Part shown: positions 7,525 through 16,574 of the stretch, piece after piece
How positions within the stretch are numbered: position 1 is the stretch's first letter
Layout: the number at the start of each line of letters is the position of its first letter
NCBI RefSeq assembly: GCF_013343715.1
Contig: NZ_JABUNR010000020.1
Coordinates: forward strand, 19,919 to 83,918
Length of the DNA stretch: 64,000 bases
Origin: Mesobacillus harenae
GTDB taxonomy: Bacteria; Bacillota; Bacilli; Bacillales; Cytobacillaceae
Reading direction: 5' to 3'
Notes under the pieces: generated by a model
The model's input: only the letters and a program-made list of their open reading frames with translations
What the model was told of the DNA's origin: nothing
The model's database searches: none
Position numbers and translations under genes: made by a program

Positions 7525-9584
7525 CCGCCAAAGATCCGTTTATACCATGGTTTTTTCTTGGAAGGCTTTGGCTCTTCTTTTATTGGCTCATTATCATCTA
7601 GATGATCGGTACAATATTCGGTCGGTTCAGTTCCGGTTTTAAAATAAGTGAGCCGTTTCACCGGGCAGTTGTCAGTCGCGATTTTTCCGTTATCGGGGTT
7701 AATATAAACCCCAACGGTCCCTTTGGCTGCTTTAAAATCTTTTACAGGTTCGTCTTTTAAGGCATTTTCCATAAAATGAATCCAAATATTTTTCGCATAG
7801 GTTTTTTCAACTGTTAAATCGATGGGTTTTCCTTGATCATAGCCTGTCCAAACAGCCGTAACAAGCTGGGGAGTGTATCCAACCATCCAGCTGTCAGTTT
7901 CCGTTGAACCGGATTTACCGGCATATGGGCGGGTCATGTCATTTATTAGGGTGCTGCCGGTCACAGGTGCATAGCCGTTAAGTTTTTTATCAAAGATACC
8001 AGTCAGCATATGAGTCATAACAGAGGCAAGCTCGGGTTTTAAAACTTGTTCATCTGCCTTTTTGGCTTTGAAAATGACATCGCCTTTATGATTTTCAACT
8101 TTCTTAATCAACACAGGGGAGACAGTTTTGCCGCCATTTGCAAACAGACTGTATGCTCCAGCGATATCAATCACTCTTACCCCTGATGTACCTAGAGCAA
8201 GGGATGGAACCATATCCTGCTCAGTTGTTATTCCGAAACGGTCCGCTGTTTTCATAAGAGTGTCTTCTCCAAGAAACAGATGGGTTTTTACGGCATATAC
8301 ATTGTCGGATAGAGCTAGTGCCTGAGCCATAGTAATTTCTCCGCCTGCATAGCGGTTATTAAAGTTATGAGGCGTGTACTCGGGTCTTCCGTCATCAAAC
8401 CGAAATGTAGTGATTTCACTTTTCATCATCGTTGATGGAGTGAAGCCATGCTCTAATGCAGCGTAATACAACAGAGGTTTAATGGTGGATCCTGGCTGCC
8501 TGACAGCCTGAATGGCCCTGTTAAAGGAGCTGTTGCCGTAGTCACGGCCGCCAACCATTGCCTTAACATGTCCAGTTTTGGGATCGAGAGCAACCAAGCC
8601 TGTCTGGATTTCAGATTCCTCAGAAATCAGCTTTTTTACCGTCTCTTCGGCAATCTCCTGCTGCTTTAGATTAAGTGTTGTATACACTCTCAAGCCGCCA
8701 AGTTCAATTGTGCGTTCATCAAGATTAAGCTGAGTCTTCAGTGCATTGCGAACTGCATCCTGAAAATAAGGCGCAGTTACAAGAGAATCGTGCTGATGCT
8801 CTCCAATGATATCTAGTGGTGCCTCTTTAGCTAGTGCTGCGGTTTCCGCATTAATAGACTTGTTTTTAACCATAGAATCGAGAAGCAGCTGCTGCCGCTG
8901 TTTTGCTTTATCAAAAGATGTTAGTGGGGAATACAGCCCTGGCCCTTTTGGAACGCCAGCAAGGATGGAAGCTTCCGCCAGGTTGAGGTCCTTCGCATTT
9001 TTACCGAAATAAAATTGGCTTGCGGCCTGGACCCCATATGCGCCGTGTCCATAATATATTGTATTTAGATAGCCTTCGAGAATTTCATCCTTAGAGTAAT
9101 TCATTTCGATCCGGATTGTATAAAATGCTTCATTCATTTTTCGTTTCCATGTTTTATCGTGCTCAAGGAAAAGGTTCCGGGCATACTGCTGTGTTATGGT
9201 GCTGGCCCCCTGAACCTTTGCAAGTGCTTTTATATCAGCGAGGGCGGCGCCGGCAATTCGTTTATAATCAAAGCCGCTGTGATCGTAAAAACGGCGGTCC
9301 TCAATGGCTAAAGTCGCATCGATTAAGGATGGGGAGATATCATCGAGGGCTACCCAGTAGCGTTTTTGCCCACTGTGGCTTTCACCGATAATTGTTTCGT
9401 CGTCGGAAAAATATAAACTGGACTGTGGGACGGCAAGTGGCGGTGCTCCAAGCAGTTTTGCGTAGCCAGTAATAGAAAGATAGCAAAGCATAGCCAGCGC
9501 TGTACTGATTAATGCAATAAAAAAGAGTGCCCGTAAATACTTGACTGTTTTACGAAAACGCTGATCTGTCATCAATTCCATCAT
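7521..9584 (-). CDS. pbpG: Class A penicillin-binding protein PbpG (PBP2d)
   Basis: A bifunctional peptidoglycan glycosyltransferase and transpeptidase of 687 residues (691 in B. subtilis PBP2d). One membrane anchor lies at about residues 16-40. The GT51 domain shows EDRRFYDH (about 94-101) and GASTITQQYARN. The transpeptidase domain shows the active-site SxxK as STIK (about 365), SDN (about 424) and KSGS (about 555). In B. subtilis PbpG is made in the forespore and helps engulfment and cortex synthesis. GGGGG lies 5-9 bases before two adjacent ATG codons, and either may be the start. Divergent from speE. Confidence 0.92.
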   Translation of the reverse strand: MMELMTDQRFRKTVKYLRALFFIALISTALAMLCYLSITGYAKLLGAPPLAVPQSSLYFSDDETIIGESHSGQKRYWVALDDISPSLIDATLAIEDRRFYDHSGFDYKRIAGAALADIKALAKVQGASTITQQYARNLFLEHDKTWKRKMNEAFYTIRIEMNYSKDEILEGYLNTIYYGHGAYGVQAASQFYFGKNAKDLNLAEASILAGVPKGPGLYSPLTSFDKAKQRQQLLLDSMVKNKSINAETAALAKEAPLDIIGEHQHDSLVTAPYFQDAVRNALKTQLNLDERTIELGGLRVYTTLNLKQQEIAEETVKKLISEESEIQTGLVALDPKTGHVKAMVGGRDYGNSSFNRAIQAVRQPGSTIKPLLYYAALEHGFTPSTMMKSEITTFRFDDGRPEYTPHNFNNRYAGGEITMAQALALSDNVYAVKTHLFLGEDTLMKTADRFGITTEQDMVPSLALGTSGVRVIDIAGAYSLFANGGKTVSPVLIKKVENHKGDVIFKAKKADEQVLKPELASVMTHMLTGIFDKKLNGYAPVTGSTLINDMTRPYAGKSGSTETDSWMVGYTPQLVTAVWTGYDQGKPIDLTVEKTYAKNIWIHFMENALKDEPVKDFKAAKGTVGVYINPDNGKIATDNCPVKRLTYFKTGTEPTEYCTDHLDDNEPIKEEPKPSKKKPWYKRIFGG

Positions 9585-9682
9585 GCCTGCCCCCTTTCAT
9601 CCCAAATGTAATGCTTAAATATCCACATATTCACAGTATGAAAGGAAACAGGTGATTTTAAACGTTAATTAGTAAATTTTTC

Positions 9683-9710
9683 TTGCAATTTTGCTAGATT
9701 CATCTATACT
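9683..9710 (+). promoter_or_regulatory. SigA-type promoter of speE
   Basis: TTGCAA (9683-9688), a 16-bp spacer and TATACT (9705-9710). The leader to the speE start is about 120 bases. Confidence 0.5.
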
Positions 9711-9839
9711 TTTTGTCATGTTTGTAATCGCTATGTTGGGGAATTATAAATAAAGGGAAATCTCGATTTGGAACGAAATCAGCCTCTTCTTTTGCGAAAC
9801 AGCCGAACTATTTTTGGAAAATCGAAAGGAATGAATGTT

Positions 9840-10667
9840 ATGGGTCTATGGTTTACTGAAAAACAAACCGAAAACTTCGGAATTACAATGAAGGTCAAGC
9901 GTACTTTACATACAGAACAAACTGATTTTCAAAAGCTTGATATGGTAGAGACCGAAGAATGGGGAAATATGCTGCTCTTGGATGACATGGTAATGACGTC
10001 TGTTAAAGATGAATTTGTTTATCATGAAATGGTTGCACATGTTCCGTTATTTACACATCCTAATCCTGAAAATGTACTAGTAGTAGGCGGCGGAGACGGT
10101 GGTGTTATCCGCGAAATTTTAAAGCATCCGAGTGTAAAAAAGGCGACACTTGTTGATATTGATGGAAAGGTCATTGAATACTCTAAAAAGTACCTTCCAG
10201 AAATTGCAGGCAAGCTAGACGATCCGCGAGTGGACGTCCAGGTTGGCGATGGCTTCATGCACATTGCCAAAAGTGAAAATGAATATGATGTCATCATGGT
10301 TGACTCCACTGAACCTGTAGGACCGGCCGTAAATCTTTTTACAAAGGGTTTTTATTCTGGAATTTCCAAGGCTTTAAAGGAAGATGGGATTTTTGTTGCA
10401 CAATCGGATAACCCGTGGTTTAAAGCGGATTTAATTAGAGATGTACTGCGTGATGTGAAAGAAATTTTCCCAATTACCCGTCTTTATATTGCTAATATCC
10501 CAACGTACCCAAGCGGGATGTGGGCATTCACAATCGGATCCAAAAAGTATGATCCATTAGAAGTAAGTGAAGATCGGTTCCATGAGATTGATACTAAGTA
10601 CTACACAAAGGAACTTCATAACGCAGCATTCGTACTTCCGAAATTCGTCGGAGACCTTGTAAAATAA
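9840..10667 (+). CDS. speE: Spermidine synthase
   Basis: Transfers an aminopropyl group from decarboxylated SAM to putrescine. The protein has 275 residues (276 in B. subtilis). It shows the Rossmann glycine loop VLVVGGGDGGVIRE (about 80-93) followed by LVDID, and the catalytic-region VDSTEPVGPA (about 154-163). ATG 9840 is preferred: GAAAGGA lies 10 bases upstream and it yields the family N-terminus LWFTEKQTENFG, while the longer in-frame extension lacks a ribosome binding site. speB follows, but hairpins in the 278-base gap suggest separate or attenuated transcription. Confidence 0.95.
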   Translation: MGLWFTEKQTENFGITMKVKRTLHTEQTDFQKLDMVETEEWGNMLLLDDMVMTSVKDEFVYHEMVAHVPLFTHPNPENVLVVGGGDGGVIREILKHPSVKKATLVDIDGKVIEYSKKYLPEIAGKLDDPRVDVQVGDGFMHIAKSENEYDVIMVDSTEPVGPAVNLFTKGFYSGISKALKEDGIFVAQSDNPWFKADLIRDVLRDVKEIFPITRLYIANIPTYPSGMWAFTIGSKKYDPLEVSEDRFHEIDTKYYTKELHNAAFVLPKFVGDLVK

Positions 10668-10678
10668 AACCTAAAAGC

Positions 10679-10720
10679 GGAGACGACTTGTTTAATTTTG
10701 GACAAGCCGTCTCCATTATT
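10679..10720 (+). terminator. Terminator after speE
   Basis: GGAGACG-A-CTTGT pairs with ACAAG-C-CGTCTCC (10679-10714), then a short T-rich run. The start (AAAAGCGGAGACGACT) resembles the head of the stop-codon-type repeat family, so the terminator may derive from it. Confidence 0.75.
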
Positions 10721-10744
10721 TACATAAAACTTAAACATGCACTC

Positions 10745-10770
10745 TAAAGCGCCCTCAGCCGGGCGCTTTT
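10745..10770. terminator. Second hairpin in the speE-speB gap
   Basis: AAAGCGCCC-TCAGCC-GGGCGCTTTT forms a 9-bp stem with T residues after it. Confidence 0.6.
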
Positions 10771-10945
10771 CAGAGGGGGATTTTTCCCCTCCCTTAAAGT
10801 GATTCTTTAAGTTTTTCCCGGGTGATTTAGAGGAATTCAGGGGAGTTTAAATTTAATTCAGGTCTATTCGGAATTAATTCCGGGGAATTCCAACTTAATT
10901 CATTTGTACCGAATATTCAGATAAAATATAAGGAGGTTACCGCTT

Positions 10946-11818
10946 TTGAGATTTGATGAAGCTTATTCAGGAAATGTATTTATTGGCAGCCACTCTAACT
11001 ACTTGGAAAGCAAGGCTGTTTTATACGGGATGCCGATGGATTGGACAGTCAGCTACCGCCCAGGTTCACGATTTGGCCCAACCAGAATTCGAGAGGTGTC
11101 AATCGGTCTTGAGGAATACAGTGCCTATCTAGACCGGGAACTTGAAGATGTAAAATATTTCGATGCCGGCGATATTCCCCTGCCGTTTGGAAATCCACAG
11201 AAAAGCTTAGATCTTATCGAAGAATTTGTTGATAAGCTCTTAGCAGCAGATAAGTTTCCACTTGGAATGGGCGGGGAACATCTTGTTTCTTGGCCTGTTA
11301 TGAAGGCTGTTTCAAGAAAATATAAAGACCTAGCGATTATTCATATGGACGCACATACAGACCTGCGCGAACACTATGAAGGAGAGCCCCTCTCTCATTC
11401 AACACCGATCAGGAAAATTGCTGAGCATATTGGACCAGAAAATGTCTATTCATTTGGAATTCGTTCTGGAATGAAGGAAGAATTTGAGTGGGCGAAGAAG
11501 GCTGGCATGCATATTTCCAAATTTGAAGTGCTTGAGCCGCTGAAGGAAATTCTTCCAACACTTGCAGGCCGGCCTGTTTATATTACGATTGACATCGATG
11601 TTCTCGACCCGGCCCATGCGCCCGGTACAGGAACTGTGGATGCAGGCGGGATTACTTCAAGAGAATTGCTTGCGTCTATCCATGAAATAGCCCGTTCCCA
11701 AGTGAACGTGGTTGGAGCTGATTTAGTAGAAGTGGCCCCGATTTATGACCACTCCGAGCAAACAGCCAACACTGCCTCAAAACTTATACGTGAAATGCTG
11801 CTTGGCTGGGTTAAATAA
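10946..11818 (+). CDS. speB: Agmatinase
   Basis: Hydrolyses agmatine to putrescine and urea. The 290-residue ureohydrolase has the binuclear manganese motifs: GGEH (about 109-112), DAHTDLRE (about 133-140) and DIDVLDPAHAPGTGT (about 213-227). The start is TTG 10946, supported by AGGAGGT at 10930-10937; no other in-frame start lies in range. Putrescine from this reaction is the substrate of SpeE encoded just upstream, giving an arginine-derived polyamine route. Confidence 0.95.
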   Translation: MRFDEAYSGNVFIGSHSNYLESKAVLYGMPMDWTVSYRPGSRFGPTRIREVSIGLEEYSAYLDRELEDVKYFDAGDIPLPFGNPQKSLDLIEEFVDKLLAADKFPLGMGGEHLVSWPVMKAVSRKYKDLAIIHMDAHTDLREHYEGEPLSHSTPIRKIAEHIGPENVYSFGIRSGMKEEFEWAKKAGMHISKFEVLEPLKEILPTLAGRPVYITIDIDVLDPAHAPGTGTVDAGGITSRELLASIHEIARSQVNVVGADLVEVAPIYDHSEQTANTASKLIREMLLGWVK

Positions 11819-11827
11819 ATTTGATGT

Positions 11828-11869
11828 GGTGACAGGCACCATCCAGTTTTCTGGATGGTGCCTGTCACC
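11828..11869. repeat. GGTGACAGGCACC palindrome, copy 1
   Basis: A perfect 19-bp inverted repeat, GGTGACAGGCACCATCCAG (11828-11846) and its complement (11851-11869), with a TTTT loop, directly after speB. An almost identical hairpin occurs at 57444-57485. Confidence 0.9.
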
Positions 11870-11878
11870 CTATTCAGT

Positions 11879-11884
11879 TATAAT
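11879..11884 (+). promoter_or_regulatory. -10 element before ywiB
   Basis: Perfect TATAAT 23 bases before the ywiB start. The -35 would fall inside the palindrome and is poor, so this is tentative. Confidence 0.3.
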
Positions 11885-11906
11885 ATAGGAAAAAGGATGT
11901 GATGGG

Positions 11907-12347
11907 ATGGTACGTCCGGCTGAACAGACTAATGTGAAAGTGGATGTGAAAACCATCATTCACAGCGAAGGCCATCAGGAGAAGATTGATTTGACAACGT
12001 CTGGTCAATTTTATAAAAAAGAGACAAGCTCCTATCTTCAATATGATGAACCAATTGAAGAGGGGAAGATTCATACAACGGTCAAGATGATGGATTCAGA
12101 GCTCCGAATTATGAGAAGCGGCTCGGTCAAAATGAGGCTGCCCTTTCGCCTTCATAAGAAGCTGCGGGGTACATATGAAACACCAATGGGCCAGCTGTTG
12201 ACAGAAACAGTCACCAAGCGGCTGGAAATTACTTATAATGAGGAAAAAACAGAGGGAGTTGTGGACGTGCTGTATGAACTAGCGGTCCAAGGCTCTGCTG
12301 CGGGTACATACCATTTAACGATCACGTTCAAGGAGGAAGGGAAATAA
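11907..12347 (+). CDS. ywiB: YwiB (DUF1934) beta-barrel protein
   Basis: A 146-residue protein of the DUF1934/YwiB family, a calycin-like small beta-barrel of unknown role. The alternating hydrophobic pattern throughout (VKVDVKTII, HTTVKMMDSELRIMRSG, GTYHLTITFKEEG) fits an all-beta fold. ATG 11907 follows AAAGGA. Its stop TAA overlaps the argS ATG by one base (TAATG at 12345-12349), so the two are translationally coupled, as in the B. subtilis order ywiB-argS. Confidence 0.87.
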   Translation: MVRPAEQTNVKVDVKTIIHSEGHQEKIDLTTSGQFYKKETSSYLQYDEPIEEGKIHTTVKMMDSELRIMRSGSVKMRLPFRLHKKLRGTYETPMGQLLTETVTKRLEITYNEEKTEGVVDVLYELAVQGSAAGTYHLTITFKEEGK

Positions 12348-14017
12348 TGAACATAGTCGAGCAAGTCCAAAAGAAATTGAAGCAGGAAATTAGAGAGGCC
12401 GTTCTTAAAGCCAGCCTCGCTGCTGAAGAACAAATTCCTGAAGTCATCCTTGAGGTTCCGAAAGAAAAGGCGCATGGTGATTATTCAACCAATATGGCGA
12501 TGCAGCTAGCGCGCATAGCGAAAAAGCCGCCGCGGAAAGTTGCCGAAGAACTGATTGAACACTTTGATAAAAGCAAAGCTTCTATTGAAAAAATTGAGAT
12601 AGCTGGACCGGGGTTTATTAATTTTCATCTCGACAATAGTTACCTGACGCAGCTGATTCCAACCATTCTCGAATCGATGGAAGAGTACGGCCGCACTGCG
12701 GTCGGAAACAATCAAAAGGTTCAAGTCGAGTTTGTTTCAGCAAACCCAACTGGCGACCTTCACCTTGGACATGCACGAGGTGCGGCGGTAGGTGATTCTT
12801 TGTGCAATATTCTCGATAAAGCGGGCTATAATGTTTCTCGTGAATATTACATTAACGATGCAGGAAACCAAATTAATAACCTGGCCTTATCCGTTGAGGC
12901 ACGCTATTTTCAGGCGCTCGGCCTTGAAAAAGAAATGCCTGAGGACGGTTACCAGGGAGCAGATGTGATCGGAATTGGAGATCGGCTTGCTGAAGAATTC
13001 GGTGATAAATATGTTAATGTTCCTGAGCAGGAGCGGTTTGACTTTTTTAGAGAATACGGCTTGAAATACGAAATGGAAAAGCTAAAACAAGATCTTGAAA
13101 ACTTCCGTGTTCCGTTTGATGTCTGGTATTCTGAAACATCGCTTTATAATAATGGGAAAATCGATGAAGCCATGCAAGTTCTGAAAGATAATGGCCATAT
13201 TTTCGAAGAAGGCGGAGCAACATGGTTCCGTTCAACAACTTTTGGGGATGATAAGGACCGCGTAATGATCAAACAGGACGGATCATATACATACCTTACT
13301 CCAGATATCGCTTATCATAAGGATAAGATTGACCGTGGCTTTGAAAAACTGATTAACATCTGGGGTGCCGATCACCATGGTTATATTCCGAGGATGAAAG
13401 CGGCGATTCAGGCACTAGGTTATGCCCGCGAGACGCTTGAGGTTGAAATTATTCAACTTGTTCATCTTTATAAAGACGGGGAAAAAATGAAAATGAGCAA
13501 GCGGACGGGTAAAGCGATCACGATGCGTGACTTGATTGATGAAGTTGGCCTCGATGCCACACGTTATTTTTTCGCAATGAGAAGCGCAGATACCCATTTA
13601 GATTTTGACTTGGACCTTGCCGTTTCCCAGTCAAATGAAAATCCTGTTTACTACGCGCAATATGCGCATGCTCGAATTTCGAGCATTCTGCGTCAGGGTG
13701 CAGAACAGGGAATCATTTATGATCTGAATGCAAATGTCTCTATTCTTGGGTCCGAAAAAGAAATTGATTTGCTGAAAAAACTTGGTGAATTCCCGCTGGC
13801 AGTGGCAGAGGCAGCAGAAAAGCGGATGCCGCACCGCATCACCAATTATATCTTTGATCTAGCATCAGTTTTCCACAGCTTCTATAACGCTGAGAAAGTA
13901 TTGGATCTTGAAAACAAAGATAAAACAGTAGCGCGTATGGCGTTAATAAAGTCAGTCCAGATCACACTTCGCAATGCACTGGCATTGATTGGTGTATCAG
14001 CACCTGAGAAAATGTAA
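12347..14017 (+). CDS. argS: Arginyl-tRNA synthetase
   Basis: A class I aminoacyl-tRNA synthetase of 556 residues. It has the ArgRS-specific N-terminal additional domain (about 1-110), the HIGH-type motif HLGHARGA (about 139-146), the KMSKS-type motif KMSKRTG (about 381-387) and a C-terminal DALR anticodon-binding domain. The ribosome binding site AAGGAGGAAGG lies inside the end of ywiB. There are no frameshifts or missing motifs. A hairpin shared with convergent uvsE ends transcription. Confidence 0.96.
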   Translation: MNIVEQVQKKLKQEIREAVLKASLAAEEQIPEVILEVPKEKAHGDYSTNMAMQLARIAKKPPRKVAEELIEHFDKSKASIEKIEIAGPGFINFHLDNSYLTQLIPTILESMEEYGRTAVGNNQKVQVEFVSANPTGDLHLGHARGAAVGDSLCNILDKAGYNVSREYYINDAGNQINNLALSVEARYFQALGLEKEMPEDGYQGADVIGIGDRLAEEFGDKYVNVPEQERFDFFREYGLKYEMEKLKQDLENFRVPFDVWYSETSLYNNGKIDEAMQVLKDNGHIFEEGGATWFRSTTFGDDKDRVMIKQDGSYTYLTPDIAYHKDKIDRGFEKLINIWGADHHGYIPRMKAAIQALGYARETLEVEIIQLVHLYKDGEKMKMSKRTGKAITMRDLIDEVGLDATRYFFAMRSADTHLDFDLDLAVSQSNENPVYYAQYAHARISSILRQGAEQGIIYDLNANVSILGSEKEIDLLKKLGEFPLAVAEAAEKRMPHRITNYIFDLASVFHSFYNAEKVLDLENKDKTVARMALIKSVQITLRNALALIGVSAPEKM

Positions 14018-14030
14018 GGAAAGATAAAAA

Positions 14031-14065
14031 AGAGGCGTTCGCTACCTGGCGAACGCCTCTTTTTA
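14031..14065. terminator. Terminator between argS and uvsE
   Basis: AGAGGCGTTCG (14031-14041) pairs with CGAACGCCTCT (14050-14060), with A and T tracts on either side, so it can act on both strands. Confidence 0.85.
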
Positions 14066-14069
14066 TATC

Positions 14070-15026
14070 CTACTTCCACTGCAGTGCGGCCCCACGAATT
14101 CGCTTAACGCCGCGAATCTTGCTTAGTTCATCTACAAGGGCGAGTAAAGCCTGATCTTTTAGCTTGGCCTCAATCATCAAATCAACGTTTACATTAATCT
14201 CTCTTAAAATTTTTAGGAGCGGGGCGATATAATCTGCATCGATGTAATCGGCATGAGCTCTGTAGGCTTGCTCTGACCTAGGAGATGATATGTGAATCTT
14301 TGGCCTAATGCCCGTGCGCTCCCAGGTTTTAAAGGCTTTAGGAAGCAAATCTTCGAGCGGCTCTTCCCCCGGATTGGCGAGATGGTGGTGGTAGTCGAAT
14401 GCAAACGGGATATCTTCCTTTTGACATGCAAGAAGTGTTTCATCAGAATTATAAGTTTTGTCATCATTCTCGAGGGTCATTACTTTCTTAATATGAGAAG
14501 GGAGCTGTTTTAGGTTTTCGTGAAACCGGAGAATCGTTGTTTCTTTTTCCCCGTATGCCCCGCCAATATGAATATTTAACGTACCCTCTTTTTCTAGTCC
14601 CATCGCCTCAAACATCCGGTAATGATAGTCCATATCAATAATGGCGTTAGCTGTTACCTCCTGACGCGGTGACGTGAACAAGGTAAAAGCGCTCGGATGA
14701 AAACTTGAGCGCAGCTTGTGCTTTTTTACTAAGGTTCCAATCTCCTTCCATTCTTTTTTAAATGGAGTTACAAAGTCCCAGCGCACCTCAGGGTGGGTTG
14801 CAAGCGGGACAAGCGAGCTTGAGAACCGGTATACCTCAATATCATGAGCAATGTTATAGTGGAGCATTCTTATGGTGTTTTTTAAGTTTAGAGATGTAGC
14901 AATTAGAAGTCTTTCCATGCGTTCTTTCTCTTCCATTGCTTTGTAGCGGGTAAAGGTCAGCGTTTTTGCTGGGGAGGCCTCCCATAAGGTGATCGCATGC
15001 GAAACATAGCCAAATCGTATAATCAT
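14070..15026 (-). CDS. uvsE: UV damage endonuclease UvsE
   Basis: A UVDE-family TIM-barrel endonuclease that nicks 5' of UV photoproducts. It has 318 residues with family blocks RFGYVSHA at the N-terminus, SFHPSAFTLFTSP, LNIHIGGAYGEKE, LENDDKTY and FDYHHHLANPGEE. The metal-binding His, Glu and Asp residues are all present. In B. subtilis (ywjD) it is expressed in the developing spore and supports UV resistance. It lies 97 bases downstream of clsB on the same strand, separated by a hairpin and a candidate forespore promoter. Confidence 0.9.
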   Translation of the reverse strand: MIIRFGYVSHAITLWEASPAKTLTFTRYKAMEEKERMERLLIATSLNLKNTIRMLHYNIAHDIEVYRFSSSLVPLATHPEVRWDFVTPFKKEWKEIGTLVKKHKLRSSFHPSAFTLFTSPRQEVTANAIIDMDYHYRMFEAMGLEKEGTLNIHIGGAYGEKETTILRFHENLKQLPSHIKKVMTLENDDKTYNSDETLLACQKEDIPFAFDYHHHLANPGEEPLEDLLPKAFKTWERTGIRPKIHISSPRSEQAYRAHADYIDADYIAPLLKILREINVNVDLMIEAKLKDQALLALVDELSKIRGVKRIRGAALQWK

Positions 15027-15048
15027 ATCGATACTCCTTTTTTAGCGG

Positions 15049-15079
15049 AAGTTTGTCCATAAAAACGTCTGAAATAAAT
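15049..15079 (-). promoter_or_regulatory. Candidate SigF/G promoter of uvsE
   Basis: On the reverse strand, ATTTA (15079-15075), 16 bases, then GGACAAACTT (15058-15049). This -10 is identical to the one before rsfA. The spacer is one base longer than the recalled SigF ideal. Confidence 0.4.
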
Positions 15080-15123
15080 GGGCCGAACATATGAATAACA
15101 TATGAAGGCCCGCTAACCGTTGT

Positions 15124-16326
15124 TCATAGAAAGTAGGAGATGGAAAGGGCAGCCTTTTCTTTTAAAGTCCGAAAAGGGTTAAACCCGCTCAATTTCATGA
15201 GTGTCAGCTCTTCAGAATCAAGGATATCCTTGTGCAAGACAGCAGCCATTTTTTGAGAAAAAGTTTCATCAAAGATAATGCAATTTAACTCATGATTTAA
15301 AAAAATGCTTCGCTTATCAAAATTGGCCGTTCCTAAATCACATACTTTATCATCAATCAAAATTACTTTTGCATGATAAAAGCCTTTCATATACTCATAT
15401 ACCCTTGCTCCCTCTTTTAAAAGCGGTCTCAAAAAATAGTAGGAAGCTTCTTTAACAAGAATATGGTCTGCCTGATGAGGAAATAAAATGGTCAGCCGGA
15501 TGCCTCTCTTTAGAGCATGTAGCATATCCTCCTGCAGTCTTTTGCTTGGTACGAAATAGGGAGTGCCTATCGTTATTGACTGGTCTGCTTTTTTTATTAG
15601 TGAGGATAATACTTGTTCCAAGTGGACACCTTCAGAGGCGACGATTTGCTGTTGCAAAGGTCCTTTCGGAAGCTGAGGAAAATAGACCCTTTCCTTAAGC
15701 AGCCCAGTTTTTACGGTTCTATTCCAATCCAGCAAAAATTCCTGCTGCAAGTCCTGGACACTTTCTCCTATCAGCTTTAAATGGTAGTCTCGCCACGGAC
15801 TAAGTTCAGGGTCTTTATCTATGTATTCTTTCCCGAGATTGTATCCTCCAAGGTAGCCAACTTTCCCGTCAATGATCGTAATCTTGCGGTGATTTCTTAC
15901 CTGTGTACTGTAAAAAATATACGGAAACCGAGGGACGTTGCAAAAAGAGAATTTTACCCCTGACTGCTTCAGGTCTTTAATCATTTGGCGTGAAACAGAC
16001 TTTGAGCCGATCCGGTCCAATAGAAGCCGAACCTCGATACCAGCTTTTGCTTTATCCTTTAGAATAGCCAAAAAGTCACAGCTGATTTGATCATTCTTAG
16101 CAATGTAAAAAAGAACGTGGATATGGTGTTCAGCTTTTTTTAGCTCATTGAACATATCGGTAAAAAGCTTCTCGCCTTTGGTAAATAAAACCAGGCTCCC
16201 TGAGCGGACCGGATAGGTTTCAAATCGTGCTTGGCTAAGGTGTTTTTTCCTGCCTAGCGAAAAATCAGCCATCAGCCATACAAATAGGAGTAGAATGAAT
16301 CCAATCATTGTAAATGTTATGGTCAC
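15124..16326 (-). CDS. clsB: Phospholipase-D-type cardiolipin synthase (ClsB/YwjE)
   Basis: A 400-residue membrane-anchored phosphatidyltransferase family protein with one N-terminal hydrophobic helix (about residues 3-20). Both HKD motifs are visible: HRKITIIDGKVGYLGGYN (about 142-159) and HAKVILIDDKVCDLGTANFD (about 318-337). The predicted role is cardiolipin synthesis from phosphatidylglycerol. In B. subtilis ywjE is a minor, sporulation-linked synthase upstream of uvsE, as here. The candidate upstream promoter has a SigF-like -10. Confidence 0.88.
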   Translation of the reverse strand: MTITFTMIGFILLLFVWLMADFSLGRKKHLSQARFETYPVRSGSLVLFTKGEKLFTDMFNELKKAEHHIHVLFYIAKNDQISCDFLAILKDKAKAGIEVRLLLDRIGSKSVSRQMIKDLKQSGVKFSFCNVPRFPYIFYSTQVRNHRKITIIDGKVGYLGGYNLGKEYIDKDPELSPWRDYHLKLIGESVQDLQQEFLLDWNRTVKTGLLKERVYFPQLPKGPLQQQIVASEGVHLEQVLSSLIKKADQSITIGTPYFVPSKRLQEDMLHALKRGIRLTILFPHQADHILVKEASYYFLRPLLKEGARVYEYMKGFYHAKVILIDDKVCDLGTANFDKRSIFLNHELNCIIFDETFSQKMAAVLHKDILDSEELTLMKLSGFNPFRTLKEKAALSISYFL

Positions 16327-16356
16327 AATATCCTGCTCCTCGCGTAGTATTTCCGT

Positions 16357-16385
16357 TATTTTTTCCGAAAACGGCGCTTCTATGA
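16357..16385 (-). promoter_or_regulatory. Candidate SigF/G promoter of clsB
   Basis: On the reverse strand a full GGAAAAAATA -10 (16366-16357) preceded by TCATA at a 14-base spacing instead of 15. Tentative. Confidence 0.3.
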
Positions 16386-16437
16386 TAAATTCTCAAAAAT
16401 AGAACAGCAGGTTTTTAACAAGAATAGTTAAAAATGG

Positions 16438-16466
16438 TTGACTGAATGCTCATTCATATTTAAAAT
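16438..16466 (+). promoter_or_regulatory. fadF promoter with FadR-like operator
   Basis: TTGACT (16438-16443), a 17-bp spacer and TAAAAT (16461-16466) form a good SigA promoter. The spacer contains the perfect palindrome TGAATGCTCATTCA (16443-16456), resembling the TGAATGA/TCATTCA half-sites of FadR operators. A repressor bound there would block RNA polymerase directly. Confidence 0.65.
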
Positions 16467-16574
16467 AAGATTAAATTCAGAAAATTTTATGGTTTAGAAA
16501 TTTTCGTCATTTGAGAGACTTGCCTGTCAAGGCTGCTCTTAGCCGCAAACTTCATGAAAGGGGTAGAACACAAT

